NCBI RefSeq assembly: GCF_900496995.4
Contig: NC_044004.1
Location: 6,386,001 to 6,450,000 of the forward strand
Origin: Aquila chrysaetos chrysaetos
Lineage: Eukaryota; Chordata; Aves; Accipitriformes; Accipitridae
Direction of reading: 5' to 3'
Length of the DNA: 64,000 nucleotides
The notes beneath the pieces are model-generated. The model was not told where the DNA came from, searched no databases, and worked only from the letters and a program-made list of their open reading frames with translations. A program made the position numbers and the translations under genes. Positions 47,001 through 59,000 of this stretch are shown one piece after another (position 1 is the stretch's first letter; each line of letters starts with the position of its first letter).

Positions 47001-50000
47001 ACTGCTTGTATGTCTTCAGAAATAAAAATAGTTTTAGGTATTAAATATATTTTTTAATAGTTTTAAGTAGTTAAACAGCTGTTGTTGTCTTCTGCACTGC
47101 TCGCAGCTGAGCTGTTCTAGCGCATGAGATTGTTGAAGAGAATCTGAACTATCCCAGTTGTACTGCCCAGACTGGAGGTAGGGAACATAAGTAGGCAAAA
47201 GAAATGCAGAAATAAGCTGGACTAGGTGGTGTTTGGGTTTTTTTGGCTCGTTTTTCAAAATGCCTAATTACTTCTTTAAAAGTCCTTAGCCTACAAGCTG
47301 CATGTGAGAAAGCTCTCTTTGTTTAGGGAAAACAGAGTCCAACATCACTGCTCTAGTGTCGGCCGCCACTCTCCGACGGAGCAAACCGATCTGATACTGC
47401 TGTTAAGGTGAAGAGGGGTTTAAATGTGCTCACTGCTTAACTCTTGCCTCTTCCACCCCTTGCAGAATAGCCGGTGTGGGAGACAGTCACTCCGTCCATT
47501 ACGACTGTACCGTGGATATGCTACCCCACCGGGAGAGTCTGGGTACGTAGAAGGTTTTGGAGGGTGGAGTTGGTTCTTCTGTTGCATTGACCAAGAGGGA
47601 ATCTGCTCCTTAGTTTCATGTGAGAGCAAATTGGTAGTGGTGGGATTTTTTTGGTTGCGTAACTCTTATTCTCATGGTTTTGTGTGTTCCTCGTTAGATT
47701 CAGTCAGATTTAAATGAAGCTAATCAAGACGGTCAGTATTTAGAAGGAAGGTTGTGGGTTGCCATCTTATGTTTGGGTTAGTCATGAACCAGTATGGTAT
47801 CAGGGATTTGCTGGTGCTGAAAGTGAATTAAAGTGGGTGCTGGGTTTGTTGGCAGGCTTCTGGAACAGAGTGGTTGTCCCCAGCTGTAAGCTAAAGACTC
47901 ACAAACTGTTTGATGTTCGTCACATAATACAATTTATATAACTTTCACTCTTCTTTCTCCCTCAGTGTTTCTGTAGGCAAAATCATTGGTGCAGGTGTCC
48001 TGTTTGTGGCTGGAGGAGTAGGTGGAACCGTCCTGTATGCCAGCTATGATACGCAGTTCCGGGAGAGTGTAGAGAAGGCCGTTCCCTACTCTGATAAACT
48101 CTTTGAGATGGCACTTGGTCCTGCACCTTATAGCGCACCGATGCCAAAGAAACCGGTGAGTGTTTCTGATTCACCCTCACCCCCCCCTTTTTTTTTTTAA
48201 AGAGAGCATCTGCTCTTAGTTTTCAAATTCTGATTAATTTTGCTGTGTCATAAGAATTTAAGAATTTTAAGAATTTGTAAGAATTCTTAAATTAAGAAGG
48301 TGTAAGAATTATGGACTGAGGTACTACTTTGTTCTGCATAACAGTGATGCTTGTATGTTTCACATTTATCATCTTGTGATTGTGGTCTGTGGGTTGTAAA
48401 ACTGTTATTTTTATTTACAGTAAAATAATGAGTAGGATCCTAACTGAATAGCTGTTCTCCTTATATTCACATAAATTGGGGAGAGAGAGAGGTAGGTGAC
48501 GCATTGGGATTCAACTGTTTTACTGTGGCTAGAGATTCAGTGTAGCTAGTGATGTAGCAGGATTAGACAATGTTTATTCTAAGCTGAATTTATTTTAAAG
48601 AAAACTGAGAACTTTTCAAATTGATAAAACTTTGAATGGCACAGAGCCATGTGTAAGCATCATACTTTGAAATCTTAGTGGCACGACCCTGCAGAAGGGA
48701 AAACCTGATGCTGCTTTCAGCACAACTCTGGAAATTGAATCTGGAAGTTTCTCTGTTCCTGCATCTGAAAGCAAACGCTTCCCAATTATCCAAGAATGCT
48801 GAAAAGCTGCTTTGGTTGTGGCTGTCCTGAGCTTTCAGAAGCCATTTGACCTTCAAGAAACCCAAAATATTTTTAACTGGAGTTTAAGCAAGCTGTTTTT
48901 TAATGAATGGAAGAATATCAGTTAAACAAAACTGTACCTCTTCTGGTTTTAGCTACACTTGACTTGTGATCATCGAAGCTCTTAATGCCTCCGAGGCACT
49001 AGTCAATTTTGCAAAACAGACCGGTCAGATGGCAAAGTTATCACTTGCCCAGTCATGGCTCTAACTCATATGCTTTTATTTTTACCTTGTGGCTTTGCAT
49101 GATGGATATTAAAAGGTTAATATCATAAAACCTTGCAATACTCTGCACTTGAGTAAGTGTTCATCTGCCTTGAATGCTAGCATCTGAATCCTTTCAAAGG
49201 GAAATCAGTGAAGTCATGCAACTCTGATTCTTCCATGCCTGTCAACCACACACCATGCCTGTAGCATCTTCTGTTCAGTGATATCCAGATAAAATCATCA
49301 CGTTTGTTCTTTTTTTAAAACATATCTTTAATTATGCAGTCAGGTATCTTTAAAACAATTATATATTTCTTCTACTCAACTTCAAAAGGAATTGCCTAGA
49401 AACTGGGCAGGGTGGGAGGGGTGACACCCATAAGTGTTGGTGGACAAAAAAATTACAATTGAGGGAGCAAGCTGTTGGAGCCCTTACCTGAAAACTGAAG
49501 CTGGGTTGGGAAGACTGATGGCCTAACTTGTCTTGGCAATAAGTGCTCAACAGGTTTGAAACGAAGAGAAGTGTCAACTGAATTAAGTTAAGATATACCT
49601 GTATGCAGTAACTAATGTCCAAGGGTAAATAATTGAAATCTGCTTTCTGGAGTTGTTTCAGACTTTCATGTGTCTGTGATTTTTATAGTTTCTGCATTAT
49701 CTGAAGCATTCAACACACTCAGAAGTGTTTGGAATATTTGGGGCATAGAAGTACTTGCTTTTTATGCATACCTTAACAAATATTTATTTGTAGTGAATAC
49801 TGCCACTACTATACCTTCAGTTTTGGAGAGGTGAAAATTGTAAAGATTCCTTCTAATTTAAAAATCAAGGCAAGAAATTATATGGCCTTGCTACTGTTTT
49901 CATGTGTACCTTGAAGTTTATATTTATGATACAGTCGTCTGGACGTGGAAATGTTCTTTTCTGTTATAATGGAATCGGTGAGACATAGGCTGTTTGGAAA

Positions 50001-53000
50001 ACTCATGATATTTCTTGGTTTTGATTTTTCAAGGTACCGCAAGGTCCACTGAAGATCTCATCTGTAGCAGAAGTAATGAAAGAGTCTAAACAGCCTGCTA
50101 CCAAACCCCAGATGAGCAAAACAGAAGCTGTTGCTCCTTCAGAGGAAAAAGAAGGTAACTTTACAGAATGTCATGTAGAGAGAAGCTAAAGACTTAATGA
50201 TCTCTTGCATCATATATCCTAGGGTAGATTAAAATAGTCCTTTGGAGTGGTTGAAGATGAGTATGTTAGAATTTCTTAGAAATAATGTTAGTTTCTTTTC
50301 AGTCATGAGAAAATCTGTCTGAAATGGCTTTAGCTTTTTTTTTTCTGGCTTTTTTTTTGGAAATGTATTTACTTTATAGAATATTTGGTATCTAACACAA
50401 ACAATGACTGCACAGGTGAGATAGGAGACTCAGCAGAAAGAGCACGCTGGGTGCTGCACTCTGAGGCCATTTACCTCTTCTTCTCTGTGCAAGTGAAAGA
50501 AGCTTAATTTTGGATAATCACTGGGGTACTGTAAAGCCAGATCAAATGGAACTGGTTTAGAGAGGAGCAGTTGTGACATCTTTCTACCTTTGTCTCTCAT
50601 GGCTGTGTGTGTGTGTATTTGTAAGCAATACCTGGTTGCTGTTTGCCCAGGAAATTCTCTTTTTCTGGAAATAATATCAGTGTCCAAATGATGTTTCTGC
50701 AGGTTAAAAAAACCTAAGTCTTGTATCTGTGTTCTTATGTTATAGCTCGTATATACTAACTGGTTTTGTTCTATTACTGTATTTAACAGCAGGCAAGGCT
50801 GCAGCTCAGATCATCTCCGCAACAGGTGTAGCCATGTCAGTGCCGGCTCCAGGGATACAGACTGAAGAAGGTGAAAAAGATCTTATCAACACGATGAAGA
50901 AAACCAAAATCCTGTAGCTTCGAGTGCATAAATTCTTACTTCTGTGTTGGTATTTGTCAGTTTTTAAAGGCGTGATTCTTTGTGCCTTTTGCAGAAGAAA
51001 TCTTCCATCATCTGTTAATAGATTTTTAACATACTAAGAAGCTGAGGTTGATACCTGGGACAGGTATAGGTGTGAATGCAAGAGGAAAGCCTGCCTTTAT
51101 GCTGAACTGGAACTTGTACAGTCCAGTTTGCCTCTGCTCTTTGTGGCTTTCTGATTGCTGTCTGCCCGGGGCCAAGTGAAGAAACTGCACTTATTGTTTA
51201 ACTCAACAAGAAACGCTAGCTTCTATATGATAGTCTCTTTCAGTTGAGATATTGATTTCCTTATGTACGAACACATTTCGTAGAAAGTATGCCAGCAATA
51301 AGTAAATACATTCTTCAGAGTTAGCATCAGCATTATTAAAAGGTAACTTGATGGTTTTTGTTGCAGCATGAGTCTGAGAGCTGAGAGGTCTGGGCGCTCT
51401 CCTCAGTTCAGATGCAGACTTGCTGTTGGTCTTGAGAGAATTACTTAGGTCAATTCTCACTCTTAAGGCATTTTAAGTAGCCCTAGGGTAGGGAATAGAG
51501 TATAATTGTGATTCACCATAGCTCCCTCCCTAATCTTTCTTTACTTTGGCTGGACTCTTCAAGCATGCCAAAGGAGAACTGAAAAAAAGAAATAAGAACA
51601 GATGTTCACTTTAAATTTAAACTTGGCACTGTAAGTGTTTTCCAGGTCTTGCTTTGCCTTTCACTTCTGAATCTTGTATATTTTTGTAACTAGACAACAT
51701 AAAATCTACAGATGCATGTGAGGTATCGATGCTACTATTTTTAATTTTAAGAATATTTGAGACTGGCCTTTGTAGTTATGGGTATAAAAAAGTTTGAGGT
51801 AGTTTCAGCATGGCTTCGTGCAGAATTCAGATTTATAAAGTGATACTGACTATAAAAACCAGCTTTGAAAAGAAAGTTACTTCTTTACAAGTAATCCATA
51901 TACTAATTTGGACTCTCTGCTAAAACAGTTTAACTCTTTTTACTTCTGAATAGGTAAAGAACATGAAGGTTCCCATGCTATAAAAGAACGGTCACCAGAA
52001 GAAGTTGCAGCCCGCCTTGCCCAGCAAGACAAAGAGGAGAAAGAGAAGATAGCGGGTAAGTCCATACTGATAGTTTTCCTATACGTGTTATACATGAGAG
52101 AAGAATTGTTGGACTGTGTTGGCTTTGGAGTTCTAAGCTGCTTGCACGCCTTTTTCTTGTTGTCCCTGTGTTGTGTTGGCAGAACGAGTGGTGTTGAAGC
52201 TCCTTCCACCCGCTAAGAAGTAACTGATAGTCAAAGAATGATGGAAAATTTTGGGTTGGAATGGACCTCCAAGGTCTCTAGTCCATCCCCTGCTTGGAGA
52301 GTTGGGGCATGTTGCTCAGGGCCTTCTCCCCTGGAGGTTTGAAGCTCTCCAAGGATGGAGATTGTTCCACCTTTCTGAGCAGCTTTGCCAGTGGTTCTTA
52401 TGATGGAGGACTTGATACATCCAATTAATTTCTCTTGTTGGCACTTGAATCTGTTGCCTCTTGCCCTTTCTCTGGGCACCTCTGAGAAGTCTGGTTCAGT
52501 CTCTTCTGTGACACTCCTTTAGGTGTGGAAGGCATTACTTAAAATACCCCTTCGGCTTCTCTTCTTTAGGCTAGAACAAGCCCAGATCCCTCAGCCTCTC
52601 ATTTGTGTCATGTGCTCCCACCCCCTAACCACCTGAGTGCCTCTCCAGTGTTCAGTCCCTGGTTTGTTTGTACCTTTCTTATACTGAGGCTCTCAAAATG
52701 AGACACCATATTCCAGATGTAGCCTCGTAAGTGCCAATTAGAGGGAAATCATTCCTTCACTTGATCTGTGGGATGTGCTCTTGTTTGATGCAGCCCGGTT
52801 CATGGTCAGAACTCATTGCTGCCAGAGCACACTGTTGACCCGTGTTCAGTTTGCCATCGTCTGGGTTCCTCAGGTCCTTGTCTACAGAGCTGCTGCTTAA
52901 ACTTGTTCGATAGTGGTTCAGGGACGGTATGTCAAGGCACTGTGAAGAGTTGCCTGTAGGTTCTGGGTTGGGAACTATGACAGTTCCTTGCTTGGGTTCT

Positions 53001-56000
53001 AACTCAGACAGACTTATTAATGCAGCTGTATTACTGAGAGGTGGTCTGGCTTTTCCTGTGTCCCAAAGCTCATGTCCTCCTTGTGTCTTGATCAAAACAA
53101 AGAGTTTTGCTTCCCCCTTCGCCCCCTAGTTGGTTTGTTAGATTTTAAATACTTCTGGGCTGTTGTTTGGTCTGGGTTTGGTTGCAGCACAGTTGTCTAA
53201 ATCAGGAGTTTTGGGTCTTTTCCTGGTTTGCTTCAGGGGAGGCCAGAAAAATAGAGAAATTTTTTTTGGTAGATTTTTTTTTGCTGTCTAGCATGTCTGG
53301 GCAATCTGTAACCAGCTACCTTGATACTTACCTTCTGAAAGCAAATGCAGCTCAAGCTGCAGATTGCTTGCAGTGTTAGAAAGCTTCCATATCGTCCTCC
53401 AGCCAGTGTTGATGAGGACAAGAGGGAGACCAGCCTCTTGGAGAAACAGATGGGCGAAGGATGACTTCTGACTTGGGGCAGTGCAAGGGCTGCTGACTGC
53501 AACAGCTCTGTAGACCTTCTGTGGTGAGGGAAGGAGTCTTTGGGGGTGGGTAGGCTAGAGGCATTGACTACAAGGATGCTGAACAGAAACTATATTTAAA
53601 GAAAGTGGCAGTTCACTGCTAACATGGGTGTAGCCAGTGAAAATAGGCTTGAAAGGGAGTTTAACAGGACTGAGGCCACGTATTGGACATGCTTCAGCCT
53701 GCTGTGGGAGCTACGGCCATTTTATTTTTCTATTCTCTTTGTGCTTGGAAAGGGCTGATGGTGGAAGAGGCGCTGGCACAGTGTGCTGTGTGTGATCTGA
53801 CCTGTCCGACCGCTGTGCACGTGAAATGGGATCTTGGCAGATGTGTTGACCACGCTCCGACTTCCCTCTGAGTGCTTTGGTCCTCAGCCAAAGTCCGAGC
53901 CTCGGGCTGTTGTGGCACACGAGGGATGAGAAGGATGTACAAGCTGGGACTTAATGGGCTCAGAGTAGACGTGCTGGTTGTGGTCTGCTGCTGCTTGCTT
54001 CTGTTCAGAACTTTGTGTGGTATAAGAGCAACACGAACAGAAACAAGAGGCTTGGCATTAGCTGTCTGCTTCATACAAGGACTTTTTTTGCAAGTGAAGA
54101 AGTTGAAATGTTACACTGAAAAAATCCAAAGGAGTATTTACTGGAAAGGTGGATTTACTTACCCCACTACTTAGAAATAAATGGCTGATTCCAGAAAGAC
54201 AGATGTTGCTCAGTCTGATTAACCATTCTGGTTTGGTTCCTGCTTGAATAATTAATAGCTCATTTGTGCTTCTATACCAGCAGGAATAGATAGTTGAGTC
54301 CACCACCTTCTTGGGTAGGAAGAATAACTCTGCTTTTGGAATATATCATTCCTTGTGGAAGATAGGAAAATTTACTTGTTTCCTCTTAATAACATTGTAA
54401 CAAATGAAGATGGAGAGTACCTATTGGTTTAAATGCACCCACCTGCAGAAACATGGTAAAGGTCTTCCACTGAGTAGCTTTATTGCTCTAAGTGCAGACT
54501 TGCACCTTAGTACTCCTCTAGATAAGAAGCGTGTTCTGGCAACCTTTCTTCTTCTGTAGGCTGCAACGGTAGTTCCCGAACTGACCAATTCTTTTGGGTC
54601 ATAGAAAACAACATAAGGAGATGCAGAGGATACAACGTGTCAGTTTACTAATTCTAAGGCTCTTTTCTTTATAGTTTAATTCAGCTAATTAATTTTTTTC
54701 CAGCCCTTGCAGCAACTCTAGAAGGAGCCCTAAGTGCAACAGCTCGTATAACCCTTCAGGCAATTACTGCCCAGGAGTCTGCTGTGCAAGCAGTGAATGC
54801 CCATTCGCAAATACTGAAGGAGGCCATGGACAATTCTGAGGTAAACTGGACAAATGGAGACTTTTTTTTTATACTGTGTTCAGCAAAACTTTTCACAATT
54901 AAAGATAAAGTTGGAAGCTTTTCTTGCAATGTCTTTACTTTTATCACAGTTTTAACTAATCTTTCCACTTGTGAAATGCAGTGTAGTTGAATAATACATT
55001 GGGTTTGCTTTTGCAATTTTGGGGTTTCTTTTTCCAACTTCTTTATTTCACTTTTGCAAGAAGAAATGTTCAAGTTAATACATTGACAGTCTTCACGTTG
55101 TATTTTAATTCATTGTATTTTAATTCCCAAGCCCATTTTTTACCTAGATATAGTTAGGGTATCATGCTGTACACCCTGATAATTCCATTGAACCATTCTC
55201 TTTGCCAAAATCCTGTTGCTGGATTGTTCGTTTCTTGTCTGGAAATGCGTAGAGGATGCATGAGCAATACCAGCTTGTGGTTCTGATGTGCTAACGCCAG
55301 GGTTTGTGTGGAACCACTGCTTCCTGTTCAGTTCTGGAGCAGAGAATATAATTTAGTGGTTAATCAAATGAACAGGGGCATATGGACAACTAAACAAGCA
55401 CTCGAGATTTAATCTAGTAGTTAGAAAAACAAGTATCGTAAGAGTTTGCTTTTAAGCTTAATACTTAAGCTTACTTTAAAATTAAGCAACTTTTAAAGTA
55501 TTATGGTACTTTAAGTATTAAGCTTAAAAGCAGTTTTAAAGTCTTACAGTACTTTAATACATGTAGAGATTTCCCCCCAAAATGTTGCGGCACCATACAG
55601 TGATCCTCACACAAGCTCTTCTGCGTGAACAAATGGCTGTTGCTCAGGTGGAAGAAAAACATTGAGAACCAAACAAAACCAAAACCAAATGTTGGAAGAG
55701 AAAAATCATTTGTAAAGCTTCCAGGTCTGTTGTTGGTAAAACACAAGAATATTGCTCAGCTTGGGTGAAATGTATAGCAATGTGTGAATGTCTACAGGCA
55801 GTCATTTTTTCTGATAACTCTCATTTAGTGATTGTAATGACCCTAATTAGCAATCTGTGCTTCTCAGGCTGCTGGGGAGAAAAAATCATCTCAGTGGCGC
55901 ACTCTGGAGGAAGCGCTGAAGGATCGGAGGAGAGCAGTGGACGAAGCCGCTGATGCCCTTCTGAAAGCCAAGTAAGTTGCTTGTTTTTAAGGCTTATCAA

Positions 56001-59000
56001 GTGGTAAGTTAACATCACCCATGCGAGGGCTGGCAGGCACTAGATTTGTTGCTAGAAAGTATGCAGTCACCTGTGTTCATATTAAACTGACGTGTTTGTG
56101 ACAAATCAAAAAAAGGTTTCATACACTAATGTATATTTTAATTTGCAGTGTGTACATCTTAGGTGCCTGTGCGCATAGTCCTCACTGTACCAAGGAGTCT
56201 GAAACAGTCCTATTTTTCTGTTTAAGAACTTGTTTATCTCCTTAGTACTTACATACAGTGTTAGTAAGTTCAAGATTAAAAAAAAAAAAAATCCATAATC
56301 CTTTTAGTATTATTTTTGGATAATTTTGTCAATATTAAACCTATTGTAAGGACTCCATGACTGCACACTCTGTATTGAGTCAGTAACATCACTAGCTTCT
56401 TTTAGTTGTAATGAGAAATTAAACCTTACAGCATCATTTGGCAGTTCCATTTGTCAACAGAGTTGCTTTTAAGGTTAGATTTTTACTAAGCGTGCATCTA
56501 AGAAAAACTTGAATTCTGAAATGGAGCACTGCTTGTACCCAAGGTTCTGTATGAACTGTGTTGATGTGCATCGAGTCTGGTGTGCAGGCTCATTGTGTAG
56601 GGATTATAGCAGCCAACGTAAGATGACAGACAAATACCTCCAAGTTGCCCTTGTGATGAGGATAGAAATAAATTTGGAAACCATTTGATGCTTCTGAGGC
56701 TGAGAGGGCAACATCATCCTTGAAGCTGCACGGTTGCTATTTAAGTTTTAAATGTCTCTTATCTTTGAAGTTGCTGTGCTGACTAAAAATAGTTAGGTGT
56801 AACTGAGGTTTCAGAGAGTAAAACAAAGCTAATGTGAACCCCAGATGCGCTAGCTTTCATTCTCTATTGCTCTACTGGATGCCTTCGCTTTTATTTATTT
56901 ACTTAACTTATTTTAAAGCTTGTTCCTTATTCCAATGAGGTCATTAGAAACAAACCTCCATTGGTTTGAATGGATTTGGAAAAGGAACACTTTTTCACTT
57001 TTTCCTTAATTTCCAGTTATGCTAGATGAAAGCAGTTCTTTCTTAATTATAAAAAAAAAAAAAATCTATCTTTACAGAGCTCTATAAATTTTCTCCCATC
57101 CTCATTTACCTCCACCAGTCACCATGTCCAAAACACTTCTGCAAGAGTAAGCCATCTATATTAAAAATGTTTCCTTGATACTCTGTTATGTGATGGAAAT
57201 GTCTGCCCTCTAATACTAACTTAGTTTTACTAATACTAACTCCTTTCAGTGAACTGTCTTTGATCTTCCCCCTCCAGCTAAGTCTTAAGTACTAATTGCA
57301 CTATAAATAATTCTCATTTTACATGAAATAGACACACTGACATCTCTAGGTTTCAGGCTGTGGAACAAAAATAATCTTTAATCACAGCATCTTAGCCATA
57401 GAGCTAGATGTAGATGGGAAGCACCAGTAGAGTTATCCAGTAGTTCTTACTATAAATACAGACAGCATAAAGTAAACTTTTCTTTGGGGTTATGTTGTAA
57501 GACCTGTATGCGTTATAATTAGCAGCTGCTTCTCTTTTCAGAGAAGAGTTAGAGAAGATGAAAGGTGTAATCGAGAATGCCAAGAAGTCTCAGATCGCAG
57601 GAGCCAAATCTCACATTATTGCTGCAGAAGAAAATCTTCATCATATGATAGTTGACTTGGACAATGTTGTGAAAAAGGTAATGCTTCCACAGGCTGTTTG
57701 TAATTGCCATTAAAGTAAGGACTACTTGGAAGCTTGCTTTAAATTGCAAATTCTGTCCTTTTTTAGCCATACTCAGTCTTTCAAGCTGATTATACTACCA
57801 GTAATCAGACCTGACAAGATCTTTGTGAGAACTTGAACTCTGTCCTGAAAGCTCTCTCCAGCCAGCTTGATGAGTGTCAGTCCCTTCTGTGGGCGACTTG
57901 TAATTCTTTGTTTGATTCCAAGAGGAATTTAGCATGAGGTTAGGGAGGAGTAGGAGCAGTGTGTGCTAATGACTTGGTGAGTAAATCACTTCACAGCTCA
58001 GAAGACTGGGGAAGAAATGTAAAGGTGAAATTTATCTCCCTTTGCAGGACAGCTGGTAATTCATCAGGTGCATTTTGAGTGAATTTAGTGGGAACATCAG
58101 AACTTACTGAGAGGAGGGCAGCTGTCATGAGATTAGCTTATTATGCCTATATGGTAGCTGTAAGCAGAGAAAAAAGAGCTAGAGATCCTTAAAGATACAA
58201 ACTGAATTTAAGATACTCTTTTGGTCCTGTCTGGGCTACAGACTGGCTATCTAGTTACAGCGTGCATGTGAGATGAAACGGGTTAGTGGTAGTTCCAGCA
58301 AATAATTATTGTATACGAGAGGTTTGATATCACAAAGTGGGTTTTTTTCTCCTCCAAGTGAGTTTGCTTTGGTTGGGCTGGAGGGTAACGCGATCTGTCT
58401 CTAACTCAGGGGCTAGCTTTAAATTACATATGCCTTCATGTTCTCAACATTTGCCTTGAAAAATAAACTAATCTCATTTTTGTTTGTTACAGGTTCAGGC
58501 AGCACAATCTGAGGCCAAAATAGTAGCTCAATATCATGAGCTTGTGGCTACAGCTAGAGAAGAGTTTCAGCGAGAGCTGGACAGTATCACCCCCGATGTA
58601 CAGCCTGGCTGGAAGGGGCTAAGTAAGTCTGCCGCTCCAGGGTTACTTCGTGCTTGTTACACTACAAACGGCAGTGACCGGCATGTTTCTGTAACTACGG
58701 CCACTGAATTGAACGTCCAGTGTCCTGTTTTCCATGTTGTTTGGCTGGTTTGAAGTGAAAATCAGTTCACAATTAAAATAAGTAATCTAAAGCAGGTGTT
58801 ATGAAAAGGCTTAATTTTGGAAACTACCTGTGCTGCATTGGAAGTTTCACAAAATACAGCTCTCTTCCCTCCTGTGGTATCCCAGGGAGAGCCCAGTCAC
58901 TCCAGATTTGGGTCAAATCCGTGAACTTGCTGATGGAGTATTTGTCTGGTTGACTCTCTGTGATTATAGGTATTATAATACACCATTATTACAGAGTGAT

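Larger units (their letters stand above)
41062..47465 (+). other. IMMT: IMMT intron 1, 6.4 kb
   Basis: The first 0.8 kb is CpG island with three ZNF143-like sites. The rest holds poly(T) tracts, a weak CR1-like fragment near 45500 and a run of minus-strand open frames at 43849-45274. No IMMT exon recognised. Confidence 0.75.
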
